From the NCBI RefSeq assembly GCF_000151665.1, contig NW_013171860.1:1-64000 (forward strand): DNA of 64,000 nt, in the 5' to 3' direction. Below the pieces are notes generated by a model. The model saw nothing but the letters and a program-made list of their open reading frames with translations, ran no database searches and had not been told where the DNA came from. A program made the translations under genes and the position numbers. Source of the stretch: Blastocystis hominis (lineage: Eukaryota; Sar; Bigyra; Opalinata; Blastocystidae). Below, piece after piece: positions 51,105-61,379 of this stretch; the stretch's first letter is position 1; each line of letters opens with the position of its first letter.

Positions 51105-51919
51105 TACTCCAGGATCAGCAGGATGGTGTTTGGATATACATGCTAATGATCGTATTTATTGTTTGTTTGTTTCAAACGTACACTGTATCATATTGTACTC
51201 AGTCTTGCTTTTGTATTAGCTGCTTTATTAGATTAGCATCATTATTAATATCGTCACATGGGATTGTTGATATCTCAATATAATCATCTGTTTGTTATTT
51301 CGTGATGTGTATATAGGATAGAAACATCTTTAAACACCCCAAATGCTGCTTAATAGTAATATGATTATGTTTTCTATTTAAAATTCCCGATTTCATTCGC
51401 GTAATCTGCAAAGCTAATATTTTCTTAATTCCAACAAACAAAGCAGAGCATAAATTACATAAAAGCTCTTATCGTGTTCTGCTGTACCAACTCTGGCATT
51501 GCCCATTTCCACAGACATGGATTGCACACACGTTTTTACCACAGTTGTGGCAAGATCGAACAGTCTCGGTCCTATTGCAAAAACTGCAAGTATGCATTAT
51601 TGCTATTATAAATGAATAAATATGACTTTCGTTTTAATCTATTCATTTGAACATTCATGTTAACGTAATGAGCTCACAAAAATCCTACTCTCCACACTCA
51701 TATGCATGCTCCAAATACCATTTCACATTCCTTGTGTATTTGTTAATCAGCAATCTGCATCATATCTCCACAAAGAAAACATAGCCAAATTCAGGCTAGA
51801 TCCCAACCATATCTTCCTTTATTGCCTTTATCCTATTCCCCTTCTTTCCCTCTAGTACCTCTCCAACCCACTCCACATTCATTTCATTCAACAAACACTC
51901 CACATTTCACACCTCTAAT
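51105..51919. other. Intergenic region with a small Cys-rich frame
   Basis: AT-rich sequence lies between the MORN/LRR gene end and the 6PGDH-like gene end. The only notable content is the minus-strand 42-codon frame at 51469-51597 (listed separately) and the 3' element of the upstream gene near 51163. Confidence 0.4.
51469..51597 (-). CDS. Cys-rich 42-residue frame, possible gene relic
   Basis: An ATG-initiated frame of 42 residues has paired cysteines in zinc-ribbon spacing: CSFCNRTE, CHNCGKNVCAIH and CGNGQC. The pattern CxxC-x9-CxxC-x4-CxxH resembles the C-terminal Cys-rich domain of PiggyBac-type transposases, but no transposase body is adjacent. It could be a relic, a tiny protein or chance. 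The base composition around it is otherwise non-coding. Confidence 0.25.
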   Translation of the reverse strand: MHTCSFCNRTETVRSCHNCGKNVCAIHVCGNGQCQSWYSRTR

Positions 51920-53559
51920 TTAGTTCGTCTCCTTGGTCCACTCGCAATGGTACGTCATTCCGCGCGCGCAGTCGGTTCGTTCGAAGCTGCTCGCCTCCAA
52001 AAAGTCCCGCATCGCCTGTCCCTCATCCCTCCTCGTTCTCTCCTACCACCACCACGTTCTGCGGTAATTTATCGCGTCGCATCGTATCATAGTACGCCAA
52101 GCTCGCCGTCGCCACCGGCGCGGACACGCCTCCGATCACCGCCAGCGCCGCGACGCGTCTCCACGACGCCTGTTTCTTCTGCAGGATTTCGCTCACCGCC
52201 TCGTTCTGCAGCAAGCTCAAATCTCCGTTCTCCACGCTCTCCTTCAGCCTATGCGTCACCTCTCTCTTCTTCTTCTTCTTCTCCTACACGACCAGCAATC
52301 CCGAGCGGAACGACGCCGCGCCCGCCACCACGCGGCCCACTTCCTCCAGCTTCATCGCCCAGCTGAAGTCCTCCGACGCGCGGCGCAGCAGCGCGAACGT
52401 CTGCGTCGCGAGCACCAGCTGGCCGCACACGAACGTGTTGCGCAGATCCTCGATGAGCTGCACGTGGTCCAGCTTCTGCCAGTCGAATTCGGGGCCGTTC
52501 CACAGCGTGGCCGCTACCGATCAGCCCTCTCAACCCGAGCGCACCTTTGCTTCGCTCCTCGCGCTTCGCGCTCACCGCGATCTCCTGCACGGCGGCGGTC
52601 AGAGCGCCGATCGCCGCGTGGTGCTCGAAGCCCTCGCGGAGAAGCGTGGAGTGGTCGGGACGGGGCAGCGGACAGTCCAGAACCTTGTCGAGGAGCGATC
52701 CCTCGCCCTTCTCGCAGCCCTCCACGTCCTGGTCTTTCTTCTTGAGGATGTGCAGCAGGTTTTCGAGGAAGGGGCTCGCCAGCGAGTCCTTGTTCCACCC
52801 GTTGATGCTCTTGCTCACTTCCTCGTTGGTGAAGCCCGCTTCGTGCAGCATGTGGTACGCTTCCGCCACCAGCTGCTCCATTCCCAGACCCAGACTCGAC
52901 AGCGCCATGCCCGCGTATCCAGCACTCACAGAGTTGCCGATGTACGCCACGCACGGCTCGTACTCCACCTCGGTCGCAGCCTTCTTCAGAGGACCTTCGA
53001 CGAGGTCGTACGCTTCGCGCTCGCCGCTTAGCAGGAAGCCGCATCCCTTCTGGAGCTCTTTGGTCGTGCCCAAAATCTCCATGGTCAGGAAACGCACGCC
53101 CTTCTCGGCTGCTTCCTTCTCACGACGAAGGTTGATTTCGTAGCCCTCGCTCGTAGCGTCGATCAGAAGATCGCCTTCCTACAAGTTCAGTTTGGGGAAT
53201 ACCGTAAATACCTCCAGAGCGGCAAGGATTTTGGAGTAATTTTTCTCTGCGCTGGTTCCAGGCTTGGACATCAAAATAACCTTCTTTGGGGAACTGAGCG
53301 AATCGCAAAAGCCATTTACCTAGACCTCAAAATTACTAACCAATTAACTACATCTTTCTTTCCTGTGATTTTCTCGTCAAGATCCTTCTTCTCGGCTTGG
53401 TGCGTGCATTCCTTAATCTAGCGTTCATGTGCAAGGTATTCCACATACCAAATCCGAGGAGCGGTGTCCAATCGACACACTCAGTCCCTTTGCTGCAAAA
53501 TTCAATGCCAAATTGATGGCTCGCGTCGACAACCCGTAGATACCAATATCTGATGACAT
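51920..53559 (-). CDS. 6-phosphogluconate dehydrogenase-like protein lacking catalytic residues
   Basis: Spliced exons (introns of about 31, 32, 33, 31, 37 and 31 nt) align with 6PGDH along its length. The N-terminal Rossmann start is IGIYGLSTRAINLALN, with KKVILMSKPG, LLIDATSEGYEINLRR, then LVAEAYHMLHEAGF, NEEVSKSINGWNKDSL, ILKKKD, PLPR...IGALTAAVQ, QASWRRVAALAV, LAYYDTMRRDKLPQN and RDFLEAS. But the signature region around the catalytic lysine (GHFVKMVHNGIEY in active enzymes) reads GYAGMALSSLGLG. The SGG substrate loop reads LGT, and the last His is Ser. It therefore probably does not oxidise 6-phosphogluconate; a regulatory or different substrate role is open. The stop TAA is encoded. Confidence 0.8.
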
Positions 53560-53934
53560 AATATAAATCCTGATTGTTGAATAATCTCAAATCTTCATTA
53601 TTCCAAAAATCAACCTTTTTTGAATTGTCGCTCCTTTCACTCTGAAATGATGGAAAAAGTGCATCTATTCATCTCGGATATTCAGTACCATCTTTCTGCA
53701 ATGCCTAGTCCCTAACGATATTAAAAACTCTGCCACTGTTTCGTATTTTTATAGACATAACGGGTTACGGTACACTTTTCTTTGAATCGTTTCTGTTTCC
53801 ATAGTATTCATCATTTCTCAGAATGTGCAATCGTCGTGTTAATATCGAATATCACCTACATTCGATAATTCATTTGCTTTTTTCGTGCAATCGCTGTGTT
53901 GATTTTCTCCTTATTCACTATTCTAAATATAACC
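53560..53934. other. Divergent promoter region
   Basis: 375 bp lie between the starts of the 6PGDH-like gene (-) and eEF1B (+). It contains short direct repeats (TTTCGTGCAATCGCTGTGTT-like at 53881 and GTGCAATCGTCGTGTT at 53824). No exon. Confidence 0.45.
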
Positions 53935-54648
53935 ATGAGTAGGACTGTTTCCTTTACCTGACATCTAGTTTTTAAGACCCTCGAAGAGTTGAACGAGTAT
54001 TTCTTGACCCATTCTTACTGCGTTGGCTATGCTCCCACCAACAAGGACGCTGAGCTTTTCGCCATTGTTCACAAAATGATGGACTCTCAGAAGTACCCTC
54101 ACCTGGCCCGTTGGTTCAAGCACATGTGCTCTTTCCCCAACAAGGCTGCTTTCCCTGTGGTTGAGGAGGAGTTCGTTTTCGAGACTGCCCCTGCTGCCGC
54201 CCCCGCCGCCCCCGCTGCTGCTGAGAAGAAGGAGGAGGAAGAGGAAGAGGAGGAAGAGGATCTGTTCGGAGATGACGACGACGAGGAGGACGAGGAGGCC
54301 GCTGCTGCCATGGAGGCGAAGCTGCGCGCTGAGGCTGAGAAGAAGAAGGCCGCGAAGGAGGCGAACAAGAAGGTGGAGAAGTCTCTGCTGGTGATCAACA
54401 TCAAGCCCTACGACGAGGAGACGGATCTGAAGGCTCTGTTCGAGAAGATCCGCGCCACCGAGGTCAAGGGATGCAAGTGGAGCGAGACCTGCAACATCGA
54501 GCCTCTGGCCTATGGACTGTGCTTCCTGCAGATTTCCTGCGTGATTGAGGATGATGTCTGCTCTGAGGATGATGTCATCGATGCCATTATGCAGTTCGAG
54601 AACGACGTGCAGTCCACTGAGACCGCTTCGTTCAACAAGATTTCTTAA
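53935..54648 (+). CDS. Translation elongation factor 1-beta (eEF1B alpha subunit)
   Basis: The gene is split after ATG-A by a 30-nt intron; the first exon thus holds only the start codon plus one base. The N-terminal helical domain (FKTLEELNEYFLTHSYC) is followed by an Ala/Pro stretch and an acidic Glu run. Next comes the EDLFGDDDDEEDEE motif with the casein-kinase site region. The C-terminal nucleotide-exchange domain follows: SLLVINIKPYDEETDL, GCKWSETCNIEPLAYGLCFLQISCVIEDD, and a C-terminal DVQSTETASFNKI. It reloads eEF1A with GTP. The encoded TAA is followed after 27 nt by TGTTTGTTTG. Codon use is GC-rich and strongly biased, as for a highly expressed gene. Confidence 0.95.
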
Positions 54649-54675
54649 GTTAAGTGGTTGAACTATATTTCTGCC

Positions 54676-54685
54676 TGTTTGTTTG
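54676..54685 (+). terminator. Polyadenylation element TGTTTGTTTG
   Basis: It lies 27 nt after the eEF1B stop and 13 nt before the GPN3 start codon, a near-complete match to the Blastocystis 3' element. Confidence 0.7.
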
Positions 54686-54698
54686 CACATTTTATTTG

Positions 54699-55738
54699 AT
54701 GGTGCGTTGTGGTCAATTAGTGGTGGGTCCGGCTGGCTCTGGGAAGTCCACCTATTGTAATGCTATCAAGGAACTCTGTGCTGATCAGCATCGGCGTGCC
54801 TACCTCATCAACCTCGATCCTGCAGCAGAGGATTTACCGTACGAGTGTGATATAGGTAATAGATGGGTACAGTTTGGGAAATAGACATTCGTGACCTAAT
54901 CTCGCTTGATGATGCTGTGGACGAAATGAAACTTGGTCCTAACGGTGGCCTTGTGTTTTGCGTCGAATATCTAAGTCAAAATATGGAGTGGCTGGAAGAT
55001 GAGCTTTCTCAATTCGATGAGGATGGTTATTTTATCTTCGACAGTCCGGGTATCGATTTTTTTTGATATTGTTTGATTGGCAGGACAAATCGAATTGTTT
55101 ACTCACTTTAGCTTCTTTGGTGATATTACAAAGCGCCTTGTAGACTTCGGCTTTCACCTAATTTCTGTTTATCTCGTTTGAATGTTTCTTGTTCGCATTG
55201 ATGTGTAGATGGATTGTCCATTCATTTCTGACGAGTCGAAGTATATCTCAGGCAGTCTGATGGCTCTCTCCGCAATGCTGCAACTCGGCCTTCCTCACTT
55301 AAACGTTTCCCTTTCGTCTATTACTTTGATTGCAGATTTTGACCAAATGCGACCTTGTTTCGCAGGACACACTGGATAAGTACGGCAAATCCATCCATCA
55401 GAGTAAACCATAGATTCCGCTTTCCCGACGGAGATGCGTTGATTGACCGTTTACAAAGAAAAGAAGGAAGTAGGATATGTATTTGCTTTATCATCTCGTT
55501 AGAAACACCGTTTACAAGACTAAACGATGCGATCAGTTCTCTGGTAGGACATGGTGGGAGAATTTGTGATTGTATGTAGTTGGATGATTTCGGCATGGTT
55601 TCCTATCTGGAATTTAGTATTCGGAACGAGGATATGATGAACGCGGTGTTACTGGAGACAGATACCTTGTTGCAGTATGGAGAAGATTTGGACAATGAGG
55701 ACAAACTGCCAGAAGAAGACTTTGAGACTGTGGACTAG
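54699..55738 (+). CDS. GPN3: GPN-loop GTPase 3
   Basis: GTPase needed for assembly and nuclear import of RNA polymerases. Seen in order: [13 protein letters not shown] (Walker A), NLDPAAED, the diagnostic FGPN-like loop [31 protein letters not shown] (G3) and [11 protein letters not shown]. After several ~30-nt introns the C-terminal part follows ([33 protein letters not shown], ending DFETVD). Introns of 29 nt (near 54856) and about 34 nt (near 55050) are clear; others between 55,120 and 55,580 remove several in-frame stops and are approximate. GPN3 is preferred over GPN2 because of length and the C-terminal QYGEDLDF-like end. The encoded TAG lies 37 bp from the end of the convergent endonuclease gene. 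Confidence 0.88.
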
Positions 55739-55775
55739 TGAGTTTATAGGATTGTTTGTGAACAAAACACACGCT

Positions 55776-56151
55776 ATCTCTTTCTAGGTAATCGTTTATG
55801 CATTTTGTTTTCTAGTTGGAAAATTTTAATCTAGGTTGTATAAATAATATAAAAAATTACCTCTCTGGTGGTATAAGTTACAAATAGCGCCTTCTTTTTG
55901 ACAGAGTCAGCTAATCTTACAAAGGATGCAATCTCCCCTTGTATAGGAAGAGTCGAATCATTATCGTGAATCAAAACCAAAGCAACGCCATGCTTGTGTT
56001 CCTCATCACCGGATTTGTACAGAATAAAATCACTCCCATATTTAAAACCACTCTTTACATGATACCCCCTAGAATGCTGAAGCAATTCTTCATCTTACTT
56101 GTCAGTGTAGTATTGGTTTACTTGCTCTCGAACAAGCTCATAATTACTCAT
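55776..56151 (-). CDS. tRNA-splicing endonuclease subunit (SEN2/SEN34-like)
   Basis: Three exons (introns of 30 and 30 nt) encode about 105 residues, essentially only the catalytic fold: VNQYYTDKGYHVKSGFKYGSDF, ILYKSGDEEHKHGVALVLIH, and SFVRLADSVKKKALFVTY. The Tyr, His and Lys of the endonuclease triad are at the places seen in archaeal EndA (DFRIY, EHS, HSVKKK). In eukaryotes, SEN2 and SEN34 cut pre-tRNA at the 5' and 3' intron borders. The small size is closer to SEN34/archaeal enzymes than SEN2; SEN15 is less likely because catalytic residues are kept. The last exon is read to an encoded TAG at 55776. Confidence 0.75.
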
Positions 56152-56254
56152 TCATATATATTGGTAGCTGTAATCTGTGAGTATAATATTGACTATTGAA
56201 ATTATGACAAGCTTCTTCGTTGTGTTATCAACGAATTGATGAAAGAATCATTCC

Positions 56255-58914
56255 ATGCCATCTGACACTCCTGAGGAGCAAGCTATCGGAGAGTATCAAC
56301 GTGTAGCTTAGAATGCGACTCCTTTTTTCTAGTTAGAACTTCTCTCGCGAGACAGAGATACGCTGATGTAGCCGATTGTTTATTATTTCGACTTAGTTTT
56401 AAGGCCTTTTCGACGAGTGATGGAAAAGAACTGATCTGGAAGGAATTGAATGTGTCACGATGGACTCAATCCAATCGCTATTGCTTTATGAATGCCCTGA
56501 AAATGGTGGAGGAATTTCAACCCGTGGAGTAGTCAATTGGAAATAGATATGAGAATCCTAGCTGTATTCTGAAGTGCTTTGCTCACAAATACGATCCAAA
56601 GCAACAGAAGGTGATTTACATAACGGAATCGATATCGGACAACGTGATGAAGTAGTTTTTATTCGCCTCATCTCAAACTCAGTGCTCTTCGCCCCGTTGG
56701 TATGGTCTATCTCCAAGTAATTCGAAAATGGGTTCGCTGTTTGTTGATGGCTCTCAGCTATCTCCACTATGAAGCCCCCTTTTCCCCTCTGATTCATGGA
56801 CATTTGCAGTTTCCTATCTCTCTTCCTGCTTGTTCATTAGATGCCATAATGTGCTTTTCGTTCGAGGAGATGGCCTTGTGAAACTAGGAGGCTACTCGTG
56901 GCTAACACGAGCTGATGAGTGTGCGAATTACTACTTCCCGATGCGAGCTCGACAAGATGGTAGAACAAGGGTGTGGCATGAACGAATGAGAATGTGTTGG
57001 TTATTACCCGAAAGAAGTTTTGTTTGATGAAGAATGGACGCCAAAAATAGATGTGTATGCCTTGGGGATGGTGATTATCCATTTTATTACACAACGCAAA
57101 CCGTAGAGTTTGAACCCTTATGTGATTTGTAGATATGAAGAGGTGGGAGACAATGAAGCGATTATCCAGGCAATCAAGCGAGTGAGACGAGAAGGAGATG
57201 GAATGAATTGCAGGGAGATTATCCGCTGGGTCTGCGCGTGATTCGTCAAATCGATGATGAACTGTATGATTTCGTTGAGAACTGCTTGCAATCGCGAGTA
57301 TGAATTCTGCTCTTCCAATTGAAATGCATAGAGTCTTCGTCCCGATGTGAAGAAATTGCTCTCCCATCGATTTTTGTCGTGTACAAACAATTGTGAAATT
57401 CCTCTCGAAATGAATCGCTTATCCGATCCATCTATTCTTTCGAATCGTTTGCGTTTGGAAGCCAAAATCTGATTGAATAGGAGGGAGATTCTCTGTCCGC
57501 GAACACTCCTCTCGCTTTTTTAATTTTGCGAGTGACAACATGAATTCGAGTGAACGAACTCTCAGCATTGACCCCAAAACAGGAACAGGAACAAGAACAG
57601 GAACCAAAATTGGAACCGAAATTGGAATCGGAATCGGAAGTGGAGCCGGAAATGGAAATGGGAATGGAAGTGGGAACGAATTCAACAGTCCAGAGAACGA
57701 CGATCCGAACCAACTAACCTTTTCGCTTGATTTACATTCGCCATTCCCATTTCACAAAACACCCTCTTGGAACACCGGAATCGCTCGTTCTGTTGAACCG
57801 ATCCGTTCCTTTGATTTGCATCGCAGTGTCGATTCTATCAATAGCGATTCGTATTTTTCCCTACCTGCCAATCGATTGGATGTAGATTACGAAGAGACAC
57901 GCCATCTCCCATCATGTCTCCACGCGCCACTCCCTCCTTTCCTCACTCAGCAATGCAATACCAAATGATTCCCACTCACTACATGATTCGATTACTGATT
58001 CAGATCCGATCTGCCAGCCAAGTAAATGATTCCATTCGCGTCTTACACGTGACCCTGGAGTGGAACCCGCAAGAAGTAACGCTCCTCGATCTTGTGAATC
58101 GGCTCTTGGAGCATCTATCGCTCAGTCTGTCGTACGCATCTTCCTTTCTTCAAACGATAAACAACGGATTCTCCAAAGTGTCTTACTTGCAGGGACCGTT
58201 TCTCCAGGACAATCCTCGCATCGAGCGAATCGATGCCAAATCGCTGCTTTCATCGCTGCGATTAAGCTTCGCTCTGCCGGTCATCGAGCAGCAGCAGATG
58301 TGGCTTTCATTCATTTATGATCCTCAATCGGAATCCATCGAAAAGCTCTGCGACTCCTTCGAAAACGCTTGCTGCTCTTATCTACCCCACGGAAAGCAGC
58401 ACATCGACGAAATTCGCTTGTGGAGACTCCAATTCCGAAACAGCCTCGACGATTCTGTAGCTCTCCACGTGCTAGTTGAGTGTAGTTGACACGCCCTATT
58501 TGCTTCAACATCCGGTTTGGCCGGTGGAACATTTTCACACATCGGAAATCGCGGACAAACGTACCTTATACCCCATTGCTGAGAAAATAGAAAAAGTCTC
58601 GATTTCCGAGTGCCGCGCAGTCGCCACGAGTTAAACACATAGCGGAGGTGTCCTATGGGAACGATACCGAAGGACACTCGACTCTGGAATATCGAATACC
58701 CGAATCGTTGCTCTGCCCAGAAACGGGAGATACAGAGAACGTAGTTCAGTTCCGAATACCGGTTTCAAAGAATACGACGGCGAGCTCAGCAGTTAAAGAT
58801 GCGATTGAAGAAGCACGGGTGGTCATTGGCCGGCAAGTGCCCATTTCAGATGAAACGGTTCGTCAATTAAAGGAGAGTACTGAGGTTTGTCTTCGGAATC
58901 ATTTAATTGGATAA
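56255..58914 (+). CDS. NRBP/WNK-like pseudokinase
   Basis: The order of exons gives a WNK/NRBP-type kinase fold: FSTSDGKELIWKELNVSRW (beta3), a KYDPKQQKVIYITESI hinge, and a helix E region ALSYLHYEAPFSPLIHGHLQCHNVLFV. Then come GDGLVKLGGYSW where DFG should be, and VYALGMVIIHFITQRKPY. The catalytic HRD Asp is His (HGHLQCHN) and DFG is GGY, as in NRBP proteins, so phosphotransfer is unlikely. The C-terminal region has a degenerate Gly-Thr repeat (57,580-57,680) and a domain with MIRLLIQIRSAS resembling WNK/OSR1 peptide-binding modules, then a strand-rich end to TAA at 58914. About ten ~30-nt introns are needed; several borders before 57,480 are approximate. Confidence 0.65.
57580..57680. repeat. 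Degenerate hexanucleotide repeat in the pseudokinase gene
   Basis: Imperfect copies of GGAACA / GGAATC / GGAAAT run in frame for about 100 bp and encode alternating Gly-Thr, Gly-Ile and Gly-Asn. Confidence 0.75.
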
Positions 58915-59022
58915 TCCTTTTTTTGTTTAAACCGCGATTCTATTGTATTTCATTAAGATTTTAGCTCGTCCCCATTTTGGAACAGTATTCGTTTTGGAAT
59001 CCCGTGCTGTATTTGTGATTCC

Positions 59023-60194
59023 ATGTCCAATTGGTAGGGAAACTAAACACAATTAACTGCAGCAAAATTTTTGTGGGGGGTCTTTCTTATAGTACCACAG
59101 ACCGTAAGAGAAACGGAATAGGACTGACCACAAGAGAGCTTGGCAAAGTATTTTCGCTCGTTTGGAGCGGTGCGAGAAGCTGTTGTAATGAAAACTAGTA
59201 ACAGCCAATCTCGAGGTTTTGGCTTTTGCGTTTTTGAAACTAGTGTTGTTTGTCAAAGAGTTCTAAAGACAAAAGTGCATGTTATTGATAATAGGCGAGT
59301 ATTTTTTATTGAGCAACGTGAAGAATAGGTAGATATTCGCCCTGCTTTATCAAAACAGGACGCTCCTCCTCCTCAGCAAGGTAGGCGATTTGAAGTGAGT
59401 TCACGAAAGGTTGTGCTTCAACTCAGATTAATTATAACAAGATTTTTGTGGGCGGTTTGCATTATCTAGTCACCGCAGGTAGTTGCGATATTTTTCTCTT
59501 TTGTATAGATGACCTAATCAACTATTTTAAAAAATTTGGAGACGTTGAAAACGGAAGTGTGATATTTAGCCGCGATAATCATAAGAGTCGCGGATTTGGC
59601 TTTGTGATATTTAAGAATTACGAAAGTGTCGAAAAAGCATTGAACTACACATCTCACTCGATTATGGGTCGAAAAATAGATGTGAAACTTGCAGTTCCCA
59701 AACAAGCAATAGAGAATCATCCGGAAGACAATAGATCATCCCACTATAATCATCTCACCTTTTCTGAACCACGACAATCCTTTGGCCAGCCCTTTCCACT
59801 CGATTTTGACTCACTTGTTTCTCCCCTTCAAGCCACTCAGATATAGGGTCGCCAGCATTTTTACTCCCAAGAAAAGCATATTAGAGAGGCCTATCCTAAT
59901 TTTGAAGGCATTCCGAACCCTAACATGCTTGCTCCATCTCTTTCTACAGTCATTCCTTCCAATCCAGTTTCATATCCTGTACTACATCAGCGTTCATTTC
60001 ACTACGCGTCACAGTGGAATCAACAGTATTCTGAAGCTGAATCGTTTCAGCCCCCTATTGGAAACGGTTCCTTCATGTCAAAAGACCCTCGTTTTATGAG
60101 CACGGGTAGCCGCTCTAGGTGCTACTATGACAGTCTGGATATGCCCCAGTCGCGCAATTCAGCCGGAAACCACAATTGTAATTTGGGCAGTTAG
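59023..60194 (+). CDS. Musashi/DAZAP1-type protein with two RRM domains
   Basis: The first exon MSN-C joins through a 29-nt intron to CKIFVGGLSYSTTD (RNP2), then SRGFGFCVFE (RNP1). The linker VDIRPALSKQDAPPPQQ is typical of Musashi-type proteins. The second RRM has NKIFVGGLHYLV, KKFGDVENGSVIF and SRGFGFVIF. The C-terminal third is Ser/Pro/Tyr/Gln-rich and disordered. Introns of 29, 31, 30, 32, 30 and 30 nt restore the frame, the last one removing an in-frame TAG near 59846. Such proteins bind mRNA 3' UTRs and control translation. The TAG stop lies 16 bp before the next start codon, with a TTGTTTGTTAC element in between. Confidence 0.88.
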
Positions 60195-60210
60195 TGTTTT
60201 GTTTGTTACA

Positions 60211-61299
60211 ATGAACCGCAAGCCTCCCGATCCGCTGTTCGTTTTGCGGGGTCACACGACTTCAGTTACTTGTTTGTGCCATCAGCCTGAGAATGAGGTC
60301 TGCTTCTCCGGGTATTCCAGTATCCACATGACTTTGGGGTAGAGATCAAAGCGGAGAGTTGATTTTGTGGAATATGAAGACACATCGACGTGTTTGCACC
60401 TTGAAGCGTTTCCATCACGGAGGTGTTTTGGAAACCGGCTTATTCTCCAACAATACTTTATTTTCGTGGATATTCCTGAGGGTTCGTGATGTAGACATGG
60501 AAGGGAGGGAATGGTCTCTCTATTTGATTTGCAAGCGACCTCCACTGCAAAATACCAATGTGCATCCCTGACATTCATGAAAGCTTCCTTGGCAAGTCAA
60601 GACCCTCCCATCTTGTTTGTTCCTGGAGAGAATGATAGTGTACAGCTTTCTTCAGGGCGTGATTCACCTGTACTAGATTTCACTTCTTGATATCCGTGTT
60701 TCTGAACGTTTGCCGTTTCTCGACTCAAACAAAATGAGAGGAATGGTCATGTCCTGTTCGGGAACCCTGCAGAATCTCTGTGTAGTGTGCTATGAGTCAG
60801 GCCATGCCTGCATAATCGATGGAAGAACACGCACGATTGTCGAGGAAGCACAGGTGTTCAAAGAGCCAAGTGAATTGTACTCACATCCATGCACTGTAGT
60901 TATCAGCATGGCTGCTGCGAGCGATTTGTCCACTATCGCCTGTGGATCCAGCAAGACCGACATGGCAGTTCTTCGCCGGAACTCGGGCCATAGTGCATTG
61001 CAAACGGTTTCGACTCCTTCGAATGGAATCCTGACGCTGTCTTACCGCTCGGATAATCGCTTGATCGCGTTAGGAGGACATGATGGGAAGTAGAATTTGA
61101 ATGCTGCGACTCAGAATGAAGAATCCGGCTTTACGAAAGCAAATCGCTTCGGCCGCTCGCCATTTTAGCTAATCACGAAAGAAGTGTTCGAGTTGTTCGC
61201 TTTTCCTCGGACCATTCTCTCTTAAGCGGCGGAGACGACGCGAATATTATGGTGTGGGACATTTATAAACATGGGAATCGTTCTTTTGTTTTTTCCTAA
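60211..61299 (+). CDS. WD40 protein, ASA1/GNB1L family
   Basis: The N terminus PPDPLFVLRGHTTSVTCLC matches the conserved DPQFVLRG start of GNB1L/ASA1. Blades follow with FSGDQSGELILWNMKTHRRV, FSHGREGMVSLFDLQ, VCYESGHACIIDGRT, ILTLSYRSDNRLIALGGHDGKIRLYESK, and a final NHERSVRVVRFSSDHSLLSGGDDANIMVWD. Introns of 31, 29, about 30 and 32 nt restore the frame. ASA1 is a subunit of the ASTRA complex that helps mature PIKK kinases such as TOR; GNB1L acts with TELO2-TTI. That role is transferred by family. The gene starts 16 bp after the Musashi stop. Confidence 0.75.
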
Positions 61300-61379
61300 C
61301 ACAAGTGGTATTCCATTTTTCGGAGGGTTTTCAATTTCACTCAATTGCTTCTTCACAGAAGAAATAAATCGAAAATAGA

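Noticed and set aside
54099-54404. Ser-rich minus-strand frame opposite eEF1B
   Set aside because: It is a shadow of the acidic Glu run of eEF1B.
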